Shown here: piece by piece, positions 8,755-18,226 of the stretch
Numbering within the stretch: the stretch's first letter is position 1
How the letters are laid out: every line of letters begins with the position of its first letter
Program-made: the position numbers and the translations under genes
Notes under the pieces: generated by a model
Database searches by the model: none
Told to the model about the DNA's origin: nothing
Seen by the model: the letters and a program-made list of their open reading frames with translations, nothing else
NCBI GenBank assembly: GCA_017531385.1
Contig: JAFXLD010000064.1
Span: forward strand, 1 to 61,403
Length of the DNA: 61,403 nt
Source of the DNA: Clostridia bacterium
Lineage (GTDB): Bacteria > Bacillota > Clostridia > Oscillospirales > Acutalibacteraceae
Direction of reading: 5' to 3'

Positions 8755-8787
8755 TAAAAAATATGTAGCTCCCATGTTTGGGAGCCA
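8755..8787 (-). terminator. terminator of the Asn-rich small gene
   Basis: Minus-strand stem GCTCCCA (8785-8779 side) and TGGGAGC (8774-8768), followed by TACATATTTTTT. It separates the small gene from the SRP promoter. Confidence 0.7.
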
Positions 8788-8790
8788 TGA

Positions 8791-8940
8791 TTAATAGTTG
8801 TTGTTATTATTGTTTCTGTTCTGAGAAGAGTTGTTCTGGTTTTTGTTCTGATTCTGATTGTTGTTCTGATTATTGTTAGAGTTTGATTTTGAATTCTGGT
8901 TATTGTTATTAGAATTCTTTAAGTTTTCGTTTTTTGACAT
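8791..8940 (-). CDS. asparagine-rich 49-residue protein, unknown function
   Basis: ATG at 8940, TAA at 8793-8791. Of 49 residues 27 are Asn, 6 Gln, 7 Ser and 4 Lys; only one Leu, one Tyr and one Glu interrupt the pattern. It starts MSKNENLKNS and ends NNNNNY. It is probably disordered and very polar. AAAGG lies 11 nt before the start and a good terminator follows the stop, which argues for a real small gene rather than chance low-complexity DNA. Asn/Gln-rich composition recalls gamma-type spore proteins, but the characteristic motif of that family is not visible. Function unknown. Confidence 0.6.
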   Translation of the reverse strand: MSKNENLKNSNNNNQNSKSNSNNNQNNNQNQNKNQNNSSQNRNNNNNNY

Positions 8941-9035
8941 TTAAAACACAACCTTTCAAAGTTTGTACTATTAGTATTGCTGTTTTTATTGGAACTATTC
9001 AAATAAAATTTATAAATTTAAATATGCTTTTTGTA

Positions 9036-9064
9036 TTGTATTTTTTTTGTTTTTGTGATAAAAT
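9036..9064 (+). promoter_or_regulatory. promoter of the GPH transporter
   Basis: TTGTAT (9036-9041), a 17-nt spacer and TAAAAT (9059-9064), 28 nt before the ATG. Confidence 0.6.
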
Positions 9065-9091
9065 ATACAAAAAAAATAGCAAGGTGATAAA

Positions 9092-10699
9092 ATGAGTAAA
9101 CTAAATGACATCAAGTTGCTCCACAAGGTTTATGGAACAACGCCCGGTAAGGGGATTCAGCCGAAGGAAGCTGTTGCATACGGCATAGCTGGTTTCGGAC
9201 AGAACTTCATTTGTACAATTATAGGTTCTTATCTTACCATTTTCCTTACAGATGCACTTCTCTTTGGTGCTGAAGGAGTAACAATCGGTTCTGTTGCAGG
9301 TTCAATGGCTGTTGCATATCTTATGCTTGGAACCCGTATTTTTGATGCTTTTAACGATCCTATTATGGGTTCTATCGTTGACAGAACACGTACAAAATGG
9401 GGTAAATGCAGACCTTATCTTAAATGGATGGCGTTGCCTATTGCTGTTATGACGATTGCATGTTTCTTGCCTGCGTTCCAGGCTAAAGCAACTTCATCAT
9501 TTATAATTGTTGCTATTATTTATGTTGTATGGTCTGTTGTTTATACTGTTGCCGATGTTCCTTACTGGGGACTTTCAACATGTATGACAAACGATACTGT
9601 TGTCCGTGGTAATCTTCTCACAATTACACGTCTTCTTTGTACTTTAGGTGCAGGTATTGTTACTGTTTTTGTTCCTATTATTACAGGTGCGGTAACTGCA
9701 AAATTCAGATACACAGCTACTGATATTGACAAAATTATGGTTGACAAAGCTTCTGAAATTCAGAAGCTTGTTGCAAATCAGGGATTAACAACAGAAGATG
9801 CAGCAGCAACTTTTATTGATACTGTTATTAAAGGGCAGGAAGTCGCAAATGCTGATACTCTCAAATGGACATATTTCATCTGTGCGTTAGTTCTTGTAGT
9901 TATAGCTATTCCCATGTTCTTCTATGGATTTAAGCATACAAAAGAACGCTTTACAGCTAATGACAATCCTCCCAGCCTCGGTCACAACCTGAAGCTCCTT
10001 TTCAAGAATAAAGAACTTCTTCTTATTGTTCTTTCCGGTATTCTTGGTGGTGCCAGAATGGTTTATACATACACCGGCGGTCTTTATTTTGCAAAATATG
10101 TTCTTCATAATGAAGGTCTTTACAGTCTTATTACTTTGCTTGTTGTTCCCGGTGGTTTGGTTGCATCAATTCTTGTTCCCTGGATGTCAAAGAAATTCAC
10201 CAAAAAATGGGCATACATCGCTGTCCACATTTTCGGCGGTGTAGTTATGGCTGTTATGTATTTTGTAGGTTACGATGCTCCTTGGAAGCTTATTATTGCA
10301 GCGATCGCTCTGGTTCTTCTCGGTATTCCTCAGGGTGTTAATAATATCATCACATATGCAATGATCGGTGATACTGTTGATTATCTTGAGTGGAAGACAG
10401 GCGAAAGAGGTGAAGGTATCTGCTTCGCAATGCAGACACTTATCAATAAGATCGGTATGGCTGTAGGTGCATTTATCGGTGTTATTTCTTTTGCCGCTGC
10501 AGGTATCAACTCAGAAACAGGTTATATCTCTGCAGAAGGTGCAAATACACTCTGGAATATGCTTGTTCTTTCAGGTGTAATCAGTATGTTTGCTTGTGCA
10601 GTTCCTATGTTCTTCTACAAGATTACAGAGAAGAGACAGAAAGAAATGGTTGACGAAATTGCAGCAAGAAAAAATACTACTGCAGAAAAAGCTGAATAA
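9092..10699 (+). CDS. MFS transporter, glycoside-pentoside-hexuronide (GPH) family
   Basis: 535 residues with about twelve hydrophobic segments. The early DAFNDPIMGSIVDRTRTKWGKCRPYL segment is the signature of GPH:cation symporters (MelB/XylP/LacS type). These import sugars or glycosides with Na+ or H+. An insertion of roughly 45 polar residues (near 215-260) separates the two halves. There is no C-terminal EIIA domain, unlike LacS. AAGGTG precedes the ATG. With xylA/xylB in the same region a xyloside or pentoside substrate is plausible but inferred. Confidence 0.87.
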   Translation: MSKLNDIKLLHKVYGTTPGKGIQPKEAVAYGIAGFGQNFICTIIGSYLTIFLTDALLFGAEGVTIGSVAGSMAVAYLMLGTRIFDAFNDPIMGSIVDRTRTKWGKCRPYLKWMALPIAVMTIACFLPAFQAKATSSFIIVAIIYVVWSVVYTVADVPYWGLSTCMTNDTVVRGNLLTITRLLCTLGAGIVTVFVPIITGAVTAKFRYTATDIDKIMVDKASEIQKLVANQGLTTEDAAATFIDTVIKGQEVANADTLKWTYFICALVLVVIAIPMFFYGFKHTKERFTANDNPPSLGHNLKLLFKNKELLLIVLSGILGGARMVYTYTGGLYFAKYVLHNEGLYSLITLLVVPGGLVASILVPWMSKKFTKKWAYIAVHIFGGVVMAVMYFVGYDAPWKLIIAAIALVLLGIPQGVNNIITYAMIGDTVDYLEWKTGERGEGICFAMQTLINKIGMAVGAFIGVISFAAAGINSETGYISAEGANTLWNMLVLSGVISMFACAVPMFFYKITEKRQKEMVDEIAARKNTTAEKAE

Positions 10700-10716
10700 T
10701 TTTTTTCAACGATAAA

Positions 10717-10744
10717 AGGAGTCGGTATTGTGCCGACTCCTTAA
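10717..10744. terminator. terminator between transporter and dus
   Basis: Stem GGAGTCGGTA (10718-10727) with TGCCGACTCC (10731-10740). It lies between two convergent genes; the T tail on the + strand is short (TT AATTT). Confidence 0.65.
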
Positions 10745-10745
10745 T

Positions 10746-11711
10746 TTATTCATTTTCTTTGGTTATTTTAAATGCAATTTCCTGAAGCTGTTCAATGCTT
10801 TCAAGAGTCGACATCTGTCGTCTGTATTCAGCTGAACCTCTTATGCCTTTTGTGTACCATAATGCGTGTTTTCTTGCTTCTCTCATTCCGATTTTTGCAC
10901 CTCTGTCATTGCATATATTCTCAATATGCCTGAGCATAATCAACATTCTTTGTGATACTGGAGGTTCTGGTAAAATAACTTCATTTTTCATGTAGGCTGA
11001 AATCTGCTGAAATACCCATGGTCTGCCGAGCGCACCTCTGCCGACCATAACAAGATCACAACCTGTTGTTTCATACATTTTCGCTGCAGAAAAAGCATCA
11101 TCAATATCACCGTTACCGATGACAGGAATTGAGACAGATTCTTTTACTTTTTTTATAATTTCGATATTCACAGGAGGGGCATACATCTGCTCCTTAGTTC
11201 TTCCGTGAACGGTTATGGCTGCAGCACCGTTGTTTTCTGCTATTACAGCCATTTCAATTGCATTCAAGCTATCGCTATCCCAACCTGTTCTGATTTTTAC
11301 TGTTACGGGAATATCTACTGCAGATGAAACAGCCTTTATAATTCTTCCAGCAAGTTCAGGATTCTGCATAAGCTTGCTTCCTGCACCGCCTTTTATAATT
11401 TTTGGTGCGGGACATCCCATATTGATATCGATGATATCAGGTTTCATTTTTGCGGCACACAAAGCAGCTTCAGCCATTGTTGCAGGCTCATTACCGAAAA
11501 TCTGAATCGAAGACGGATGTTCTTTTTCGGAAATATACATAAGTTCACCCGACTTTTTGTCACCCATTGAAACGCCTTTTGCGCTTACCATTTCGCTGAC
11601 GGTAAGTGCGGCACCGAAATCCTTGCATAATTCTCTGAATGTCTTATCTGCAACGCCTGCCATAGGTGCAAGTGCTGCAGTTTTTTCTATTTCTACATTT
11701 CCTATCTTCAT
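10746..11711 (-). CDS. dusB: tRNA-dihydrouridine synthase, DusB-like
   Basis: 321 residues, FMN-dependent TIM barrel that reduces uridine to dihydrouridine in tRNA D-loops. Visible motifs: APMAGVADKTFR at the N-terminus, the catalytic cysteine in NMGCPAPKI, KIRTGWD, TVHGRT and the FMN-binding IGNGDI and VGRGALGRPW. The C-terminal helical domain is present and length is normal. Single-gene unit, convergent with the transporter and divergent from polA. Confidence 0.92.
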   Translation of the reverse strand: MKIGNVEIEKTAALAPMAGVADKTFRELCKDFGAALTVSEMVSAKGVSMGDKKSGELMYISEKEHPSSIQIFGNEPATMAEAALCAAKMKPDIIDINMGCPAPKIIKGGAGSKLMQNPELAGRIIKAVSSAVDIPVTVKIRTGWDSDSLNAIEMAVIAENNGAAAITVHGRTKEQMYAPPVNIEIIKKVKESVSIPVIGNGDIDDAFSAAKMYETTGCDLVMVGRGALGRPWVFQQISAYMKNEVILPEPPVSQRMLIMLRHIENICNDRGAKIGMREARKHALWYTKGIRGSAEYRRQMSTLESIEQLQEIAFKITKENE

Positions 11712-11843
11712 TTATAAGTATCCTTGAAAAAATATTTTTATTATTTTAACATATTTTTTTTAGTTTTGCATTACTTTTTTCAAAAAATATGTTATACTAC
11801 TTTAAAATGGTTTAATAGGCATATCTGAAAGGACAAGATAGAT

Positions 11844-14393
11844 GTGAAATTACTTGTTTTAGACGGTAACAGTATTGTTAACAGAGCTTTTTACGGCATA
11901 AAAACATTATCTACAAAAGACGGAAAATTCACTAACGGAATTTTCGGTTTTCTTAACATACTTTTTTCACTGAAGGAAACTTACAAACCTGAAGGTGTGG
12001 CAATTGCATTTGATGTTCATGCACCTACATTCAGACATGAAATGTATAGGGAATATAAAGGCAACAGAAAGGGAATGCCTGAAGAATTGGCACAGCAGAT
12101 GCCTGTTCTTAAGGATTTGTTAAAAGCACTCGGCTATAAATTGCTCGAATGTCCGGGCTGGGAAGCAGATGATATTATCGGCACACTTGCACATAGCTGT
12201 AATGATGGTGATTTTTGTTATATTGCTACAGGTGACAGAGATTCTCTTCAGCTTGTAAATGAAAAAACAAATGTACTTCTTGCAGCTCCCAAAGGCGGGA
12301 AAACTGAAACTGTTGTTTATGATATCGAAAAAATTATTGAAGATAAAGGTGTAGAGCCTCTTAAACTTATTGAAGTCAAAGCTCTGATGGGTGATGCTTC
12401 CGATAATATCCCCGGCGTACAGGGAATTGGCGAAAAAACTGCCACTGATCTTATAAAAAAATACGGATCTATTGATTATATATATGAACATTTTGATGAA
12501 CTTGAATTTACTCCGTCTGTCAGAACAAAACTTTCTGCCGGCAAAGAGATGGCATTCATCAGCAGAACGCTTGGAACTATCAGTAAAGATGCTCCTGTTG
12601 AAACTGATTATAATTTGTATGTTCCCGGAAAAATGGATGAACAAGCTGCAAAAACGATTCTTACTGAACTTGAAATGCAGAAATTTATTGATAAATTAGG
12701 ACTTCGCGATACTGTTATTGTGAATTCAGTTGCATCATCAGTAAAAATTGAATATGTGGAGTCAGATTCAGATGTAATAATTAAAAAAGTAAAGAAGAGT
12801 CAGGAACTTTATTTCTTGTTCAATGAAGATTTTACAGTTGCATACGTTAATTCCGGTAATCAGGTTTCAGATGTGCAATTTTCTGATATCATTTGTCTTT
12901 TGGAAGATGAAAAAATCAGAAAATATACTTTTGATTGCAAAGGTCTTTACTCACATTGCATTAAGAATAATATAAACGTCAGGAATATTGCTTTTGATAT
13001 TCTTCTTGCAGGATATTTACTCAACCCAAATTCATCTGAATATTCAGTGTCCGTATTATCTGAAAGTTACAGAATCGCTGTTGATATTGATACTGATAAT
13101 TCTTCTGTCCGTGACTGTGCTGTAATGCGTGAGCTTTGTAAGAAGCTTGACGAAAATATAATTGAAAACAGTGAAGAGAAACTGTTGCATGACATTGAAA
13201 TTCCTCTTTCCGAAGTTCTTTCAGCAATGGAAATTGACGGTTTTAAGGTTGATTTTTCCGGTATTCATGAATATGGTATCAATCTTGAAGCAAAGCTTAA
13301 TGAACTTATTTCAACTATCTATAATTATTCAGGTGAAGAATTCAATCTTAATTCCCCGAAGCAGCTTGGTGTTGTTCTGTTTGAAAAATTAGGACTTCCT
13401 GTAAAAAAGAAAACAAAAACAGGGTATTCAACAAACGCAGAAGTGCTTGAAAGTCTTTATGATGAGCATCCGATAATTCCTGCAATACTTGAATACAGAA
13501 CTATTCAGAAGCTGAAATCAACTTATTGTGACGGACTGCTTAAAGTTGTCGGTGTCGACGGAAGAATACATTCAACATTCCAGCAGACCGAAACCCGGAC
13601 AGGCAGATTGTCATCAACTGAGCCGAATCTTCAGAACATTCCCGTCAGACAGGAACTTGGCAGGGAACTGCGCAAATTTTTCATAAGTAATGAAGGAAAT
13701 GTTTTGATTGATGCAGACTATTCACAGATTGAGCTTCGCGTTCTTGCTGACCTTGCTGATGATGCGAACATGATTGAAGCATTCAATAATGATGACGATA
13801 TTCATGCCATTACTGCATCACAGGTGTTTAATATGCCGCTTTCAATGGTTACTCCTTTGATGCGTAGCAGAGCAAAGGCTGTTAATTTCGGTATCGTTTA
13901 CGGAATCGGGGCTTTTTCTTTGAGTAAAGATATAAAAGTGTCTGTATATGAAGCAAAAAAATATATCGAAAATTATCTTAACCATTATTCAGGCGTTAAT
14001 AAGTATATGGAAAATGTTGTAATTGACGCAAAAAATAACGGATATGTCAAAACACTTTTCAATCGGAGAAGATATCTTCCTGAGTTGTCAGCATCCAATG
14101 CAATTCAGCGTTCATTCGGTGAACGTGTTGCAAGAAACATGCCTATACAGGGAACCGCGGCAGATATAATAAAAATTGCAATGGTTAAAGTTTTCAACAG
14201 GCTGCGTAATGAAAATATGAAGTCAAGACTCATAATGCAGGTTCATGATGAACTTATTATTGAGGTACCGGAAAATGAAAGCGAAAAAGCCATGCAGATT
14301 CTTAAAGAAGAGATGGAAAATGCCGTTAAGATGAAAGTCCGTCTGTCTGTTGATGCTCATATCGGAAAAACATGGTATGATGCTAAGGGGTGA
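11844..14393 (+). CDS. polA: DNA polymerase I
   Basis: 849 residues. Residues 1-290 are the 5'-3' exonuclease/flap domain. The middle segment sits where the 3'-5' exonuclease should be but lacks the DxE motif (LYFLFNEDFTVAYV), so proofreading is probably absent, as in many Bacillus-type enzymes. The polymerase domain has motif A DADYSQIELRV, motif B RSRAKAVNFGIVYG and motif C QVHDELIIEVP. The start is GTG at 11844 with AAAGGA 10 nt upstream; an overlapping ATG is out of frame. First gene of a run with the phosphatase-RimI fusion (4-nt gap) and tsaD. Confidence 0.96.
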   Translation: MKLLVLDGNSIVNRAFYGIKTLSTKDGKFTNGIFGFLNILFSLKETYKPEGVAIAFDVHAPTFRHEMYREYKGNRKGMPEELAQQMPVLKDLLKALGYKLLECPGWEADDIIGTLAHSCNDGDFCYIATGDRDSLQLVNEKTNVLLAAPKGGKTETVVYDIEKIIEDKGVEPLKLIEVKALMGDASDNIPGVQGIGEKTATDLIKKYGSIDYIYEHFDELEFTPSVRTKLSAGKEMAFISRTLGTISKDAPVETDYNLYVPGKMDEQAAKTILTELEMQKFIDKLGLRDTVIVNSVASSVKIEYVESDSDVIIKKVKKSQELYFLFNEDFTVAYVNSGNQVSDVQFSDIICLLEDEKIRKYTFDCKGLYSHCIKNNINVRNIAFDILLAGYLLNPNSSEYSVSVLSESYRIAVDIDTDNSSVRDCAVMRELCKKLDENIIENSEEKLLHDIEIPLSEVLSAMEIDGFKVDFSGIHEYGINLEAKLNELISTIYNYSGEEFNLNSPKQLGVVLFEKLGLPVKKKTKTGYSTNAEVLESLYDEHPIIPAILEYRTIQKLKSTYCDGLLKVVGVDGRIHSTFQQTETRTGRLSSTEPNLQNIPVRQELGRELRKFFISNEGNVLIDADYSQIELRVLADLADDANMIEAFNNDDDIHAITASQVFNMPLSMVTPLMRSRAKAVNFGIVYGIGAFSLSKDIKVSVYEAKKYIENYLNHYSGVNKYMENVVIDAKNNGYVKTLFNRRRYLPELSASNAIQRSFGERVARNMPIQGTAADIIKIAMVKVFNRLRNENMKSRLIMQVHDELIIEVPENESEKAMQILKEEMENAVKMKVRLSVDAHIGKTWYDAKG

Positions 14394-14397
14394 ACAC

Positions 14398-15282
14398 ATG
14401 AATATTCTTTTTGTCTGCACAGGAAATACTTGCAGAAGTCCCATGGCTGAATACATTTTTCGTCAAAAAACTCAATACTTTAAAGGATATTTTAATGTTT
14501 ACAGTTTTGGTATGGCGGCTGTTGACGGCACACCCGTGAGTGAAAATGCAGTCATAGCGATGAAAAAAAGAGGCATTGATATAACAGCGCATAAAGCACA
14601 GCGAATTTCTGCCCGTATTGTAAAGGATTCTGATTATATTTTCTGTCTTTCACATGAACAGTATAATATAATGATAGGTGTTGAACCGGAGAAAACATTT
14701 CTTTTAGGCGACGGAATTTCGGACCCGTACGGAATGGATCAGTCTGTATATGATAAATGTGCAGATGAAATATCAGCTGCAATTGATGAAATTATGAATT
14801 CCGACCTGTTTTTTAGCACGCAGCTGATGGAATATGAAGATATTCCTGTTATTGCAGAGATTGAAAAAAAATGTTTTTCAGAGCCCTGGAGTGAAAACGC
14901 ATTTTTTTCGCATCTTTCAAAGCCATATTCAAGAAGTTTTACAGTAAAATATCTGAATAAGCCGGTTGGCTATATCTGCTGTGATTATATAGTGGATGAA
15001 ATGTATATCGGCACTATTGCTGTTGATGAAAATATGAGGAGACGACATATTGCGGACAAGTTGCTTACAATGATTATAGACTTGTGTGAATATCTCGGAG
15101 CTCTGATTTTAACCCTTGAAGTCAGGGTGTCGAATGAAGCAGCACAGAATCTTTATAAAAAATACGGTTTTAAAAATTTAGGCGTCCGTAAAGGCTTTTA
15201 TTCAAAACCAAAGGAAGATGCCTATATTATGACAAAATATTTTGTTGGTGAGGAGTGTCTGAATGAAAATAATTTCTATTGA
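14398..15282 (+). CDS. fusion of YwlE-like low-molecular-weight phosphatase and RimI-type acetyltransferase
   Basis: 294 residues in one uninterrupted frame. Residues 1-135 are a low-molecular-weight phosphatase: the P-loop is C7-TGNTC-R13 and the acid loop is SDPYG. Thr11 in the P-loop is the residue known in B. subtilis YwlE to favour phospho-arginine. Residues about 140-290 are a GNAT domain with the RimI features LEVRVSNEAAQNLYKKYGF and GVRKGFY; the acetyl-CoA loop reads RRRHIA, with His where Gly is usual. RimI acetylates the N-terminal alanine of ribosomal protein S18. The start is the ATG after AAGGGGTG. The end overlaps tsaD by 20 nt. A two-domain fusion of this kind is unusual. Confidence 0.88.
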   Translation: MNILFVCTGNTCRSPMAEYIFRQKTQYFKGYFNVYSFGMAAVDGTPVSENAVIAMKKRGIDITAHKAQRISARIVKDSDYIFCLSHEQYNIMIGVEPEKTFLLGDGISDPYGMDQSVYDKCADEISAAIDEIMNSDLFFSTQLMEYEDIPVIAEIEKKCFSEPWSENAFFSHLSKPYSRSFTVKYLNKPVGYICCDYIVDEMYIGTIAVDENMRRRHIADKLLTMIIDLCEYLGALILTLEVRVSNEAAQNLYKKYGFKNLGVRKGFYSKPKEDAYIMTKYFVGEECLNENNFY

Positions 15283-16279
15283 ATCATCATGTGATGAAAC
15301 TGCCGCAGCTGTTGTTGAGGACGGCAGAAAAGTCCTTTCAAATGTTATTTCATCTCAGGTTGAAGAACATAAAATATATGGCGGTGTAGTTCCTGAAATT
15401 GCGTCAAGAAGACATTCTGAAAACATTTCAGCAGTAGTAAAAAAAGCTCTTGAAGATGCAGACTGTACCTATGATTCAGTTGACGCTATTGCAGTTACAT
15501 ATGCTCCCGGTCTTATCGGTGCGTTGCTTGTAGGTGTAAATTTTGCTAAAGGTTTGTCCTTTGCAACGGGAAAACCTTTGATTCCCGTTCATCATCTGCG
15601 TTCACACATCGCCGCAAACTATATTTCCCATCCTGACCTTGAACCACCATTCCTTGCACTTGTTGTTTCAGGAGGTCACAGTCATATAATCAATGTTAAA
15701 AGTTATACTGAATTTGAAATAATCGGCAGAACCCGTGATGATGCGGCAGGAGAGTGTCTTGATAAGGCTGCAAGAGCAATGGGTGTTCCGTATCCCGGAG
15801 GTGCAAATCTTGATAAACTTGCAAAAGACGGAAATGCATCTGCTTACAAATTCCCTCATCCGAGAATTGACGGTTCACCTCTTGATTTTAGTTTTTCCGG
15901 CCTTAAAACTTCTGTAATCAATATTATACATAATGCAAATCAGAAGGGTGAAACTATAAATATCCCTGACCTTGGTGCATCTTACATTTCAGCTGTTGTT
16001 GGATGCCTTACTGAAAATCTGATGAAAGCGGCAGAGCTGACCGGTCAGAAAAAAATTGTTGTTGCAGGCGGTGTTTCTGCAAATTCAGTGCTCAGACGTG
16101 AACTCTCCAGTCTTTGTAAAAAGCGTCAACTTGAGCTCTATATGCCCGAGCTTTCACTTTGTGGTGATAATGCGGCAATGGTTGGATCTCAGGCTTTTTA
16201 TGAGTACCAAGCCGGTCACATTGCAAAGGAAAATCTTAATGCAATTGCTTCGTTGGGTATTGACAAAAACCCCGAATAA
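15263..16279 (+). CDS. tsaD: tRNA N6-threonylcarbamoyladenosine transferase TsaD
   Basis: 338 residues, ASKHA fold. SIESSCDETAAAVV near the N-terminus, the metal-binding H111-x3-H115 pair (HHLRSH), SGGHSH, GECLDKAAR and the late CGDNAAM motif are all present. With TsaB/TsaE it transfers threonylcarbamoyl to A37 of ANN-decoding tRNAs. GAGGAG (15250-15255) serves the ATG at 15263, inside the end of the upstream fusion gene, so translation is coupled. Confidence 0.96.
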   Translation: MKIISIESSCDETAAAVVEDGRKVLSNVISSQVEEHKIYGGVVPEIASRRHSENISAVVKKALEDADCTYDSVDAIAVTYAPGLIGALLVGVNFAKGLSFATGKPLIPVHHLRSHIAANYISHPDLEPPFLALVVSGGHSHIINVKSYTEFEIIGRTRDDAAGECLDKAARAMGVPYPGGANLDKLAKDGNASAYKFPHPRIDGSPLDFSFSGLKTSVINIIHNANQKGETINIPDLGASYISAVVGCLTENLMKAAELTGQKKIVVAGGVSANSVLRRELSSLCKKRQLELYMPELSLCGDNAAMVGSQAFYEYQAGHIAKENLNAIASLGIDKNPE

Positions 16280-16394
16280 TGATACTATATATATGATTTT
16301 GGCTTATTTTTACAGTTACAAAAATATTGTATAAAATTTGTTGAAGTTGCGCAAAATAATTTGTAAATTAATCCAAAAAGGAGAGAAATATTTA

Positions 16395-18173
16395 ATGGAG
16401 CTTACCACAAACAAATCCATTCTTGAATGGATCAAAGAAAAAGCAGAACTTGTTAATCCCGATAAAATTGTCTGGATCGACGGTTCAAAAGAGCAGATCG
16501 ATGCACTTCGTGCAGAAGCTTGTTCAACAGGTGAAATGATTAAGCTTAACGAGGAACTTCTTCCCGAATGCTATCTTCACAGAACAAAGCCCAACGACGT
16601 TGCCCGTGTAGAAGACAGAACACTTATCTGTACTCCTACAGAAGAAGAGGCAGGCCCCACAAACCATTGGATGGAGCCCTCAGCATGCTATGAAATGCTT
16701 TACGATATAGCTAAGGACAGCTATAAGGGCAGAACAATGTATGTTATTCCTTACTCAATGGGTCCCGTTGGCTCACCTTTCTCAAAGGCAGGTATTGAGC
16801 TTACAGACTCTATCTATGTTGTTCTCAACATGGTTATTATGACAAGAGTCGGCAAGAATGTTCTTGAAGTTCTCGGCGACAGCAATGACTGGGTTCGCGG
16901 TCTTCACTGTAAGTGTGACATCGATCAGGATAAGAGATGGATCTGTCATTTCCCTCAGGACAATACAATTATCTCAGTTAATTCAGGTTACGGCGGAAAT
17001 GTTCTTCTCGGTAAGAAGTGTTTCGCACTCCGTATTGCATCATACCAGGGTTGGAAAGAAGGCTGGCAGGCAGAGCATATGCTCATCCTCGGTGTTGAAA
17101 ATCCCCATGGTGAAGTCAAGTACATCTGTGCAGCATTCCCCTCAGCTTGCGGTAAGACAAACCTTGCTATGCTTATTCCTCCCGAAGGATATCAGAAGGC
17201 AGGCTACAAGGTATGGTGTGTAGGCGACGACATTTCATGGATACGTAAGGGCGAAGACGGCAGACTTTATGCTATCAACCCCGAAAACGGCTTCTTCGGT
17301 GTTGCTCCCGGTACAAATATGAAGTCAAATCCCAATGCTCTTCTTTCAACAAAGCAGGGTACAATCTTCACAAACGTTGTTCATAATCTTGAAAACAATA
17401 CTGTATGGTGGGAAGGCCTTGACAAGAATCCTCCCACAAATGCAAATGACTGGCTCGGCAATCCCTGGAACGGCGCAGAATCAACGGAAAAGGGTGCACA
17501 TCCCAACTCAAGATTCACAGCTCCCACAGCTAACTGTCCTTGCCTCAGCAGCGAATTCGAAAATGCACAGGGTGTTCCCGTTTCAGCATTCGTATTCGGC
17601 GGCAGACGTGCAAAGCTTGCTCCTCTTGTTTACCAGGCAAAGAGCTGGAACAACGGTGTATTCGTAGGTTCAATCATGGCTTCTGAAACAACAGCAGCAG
17701 CTGCAGGTGCAGTAGGTGTTGTTCGTCGTGATCCCATGGCTATGCTTCCTTTCTGCGGCTACAATATGGCTGATTACTGGCAGCATTGGATCAACATCGG
17801 TGCAGGTCTTGATGAAGATAAGGCTCCCAAGTTCTTCAATGTTAACTGGTTCCGTAAGGACGACGAAGGCAACTTCATGTGGCCCGGTTTCGGTGACAAT
17901 CTTCGTGTTCTTGAATGGATCCTCAACAGATGTGATGGTAAGGTTGACGCTAAAGAAACAGCAATCGGTTATGTTCCTTACGCAGAAGATATCAACATCG
18001 AAGGCATCGAAGATGAAGTTTCACTTGATACTCTCAAGAGCATCCTCGAAGTTGACGCTTCACTTTGGGCTGATGAAACAAAGGGTATCGAAGAGTTCTA
18101 TGCAAAGTTCGGTGATAAGATCCCCGCAACTCTCGTTAATGAACTTGAAACTCTTAAGGCAGCTCTTAAGTAA
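16395..18173 (+). CDS. pckG: phosphoenolpyruvate carboxykinase (GTP)
   Basis: 592 residues, the usual length of the GTP-dependent class. FPSACGKTNLAM carries the P-loop with its reactive cysteine, GDDISWI is the metal/kinase-2 motif, and the N-terminal half has the ANCPC-like PTANCPC segment. It interconverts oxaloacetate and PEP; in anaerobes it often runs toward oxaloacetate. AAAGGAGAG (16376-16384) fixes the ATG at 16395. Codons are strongly biased to CCC, AAG, GGC and TTC compared with neighbours, implying high expression. It stands alone between an AT-rich leader and a terminator. Confidence 0.96.
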   Translation: MELTTNKSILEWIKEKAELVNPDKIVWIDGSKEQIDALRAEACSTGEMIKLNEELLPECYLHRTKPNDVARVEDRTLICTPTEEEAGPTNHWMEPSACYEMLYDIAKDSYKGRTMYVIPYSMGPVGSPFSKAGIELTDSIYVVLNMVIMTRVGKNVLEVLGDSNDWVRGLHCKCDIDQDKRWICHFPQDNTIISVNSGYGGNVLLGKKCFALRIASYQGWKEGWQAEHMLILGVENPHGEVKYICAAFPSACGKTNLAMLIPPEGYQKAGYKVWCVGDDISWIRKGEDGRLYAINPENGFFGVAPGTNMKSNPNALLSTKQGTIFTNVVHNLENNTVWWEGLDKNPPTNANDWLGNPWNGAESTEKGAHPNSRFTAPTANCPCLSSEFENAQGVPVSAFVFGGRRAKLAPLVYQAKSWNNGVFVGSIMASETTAAAAGAVGVVRRDPMAMLPFCGYNMADYWQHWINIGAGLDEDKAPKFFNVNWFRKDDEGNFMWPGFGDNLRVLEWILNRCDGKVDAKETAIGYVPYAEDINIEGIEDEVSLDTLKSILEVDASLWADETKGIEEFYAKFGDKIPATLVNELETLKAALK

Positions 18174-18186
18174 TTCAAAATATTTA

Positions 18187-18216
18187 AGCCTCTGTGGAAA
18201 CACAGAGGCTGTTTAT
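18187..18216 (+). terminator. terminator of pckG
   Basis: Perfect 10-bp stem AGCCTCTGTG (18187-18196) with CACAGAGGCT (18201-18210), GAAA tetraloop, then GTTTAT. Confidence 0.8.
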
Positions 18217-18226
18217 ATATATAAAT

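Noticed and set aside
12120-12644. 174-codon minus-strand frame inside polA
   Set aside because: Shadow of the polymerase gene; no promoter, ribosome site or family resemblance.
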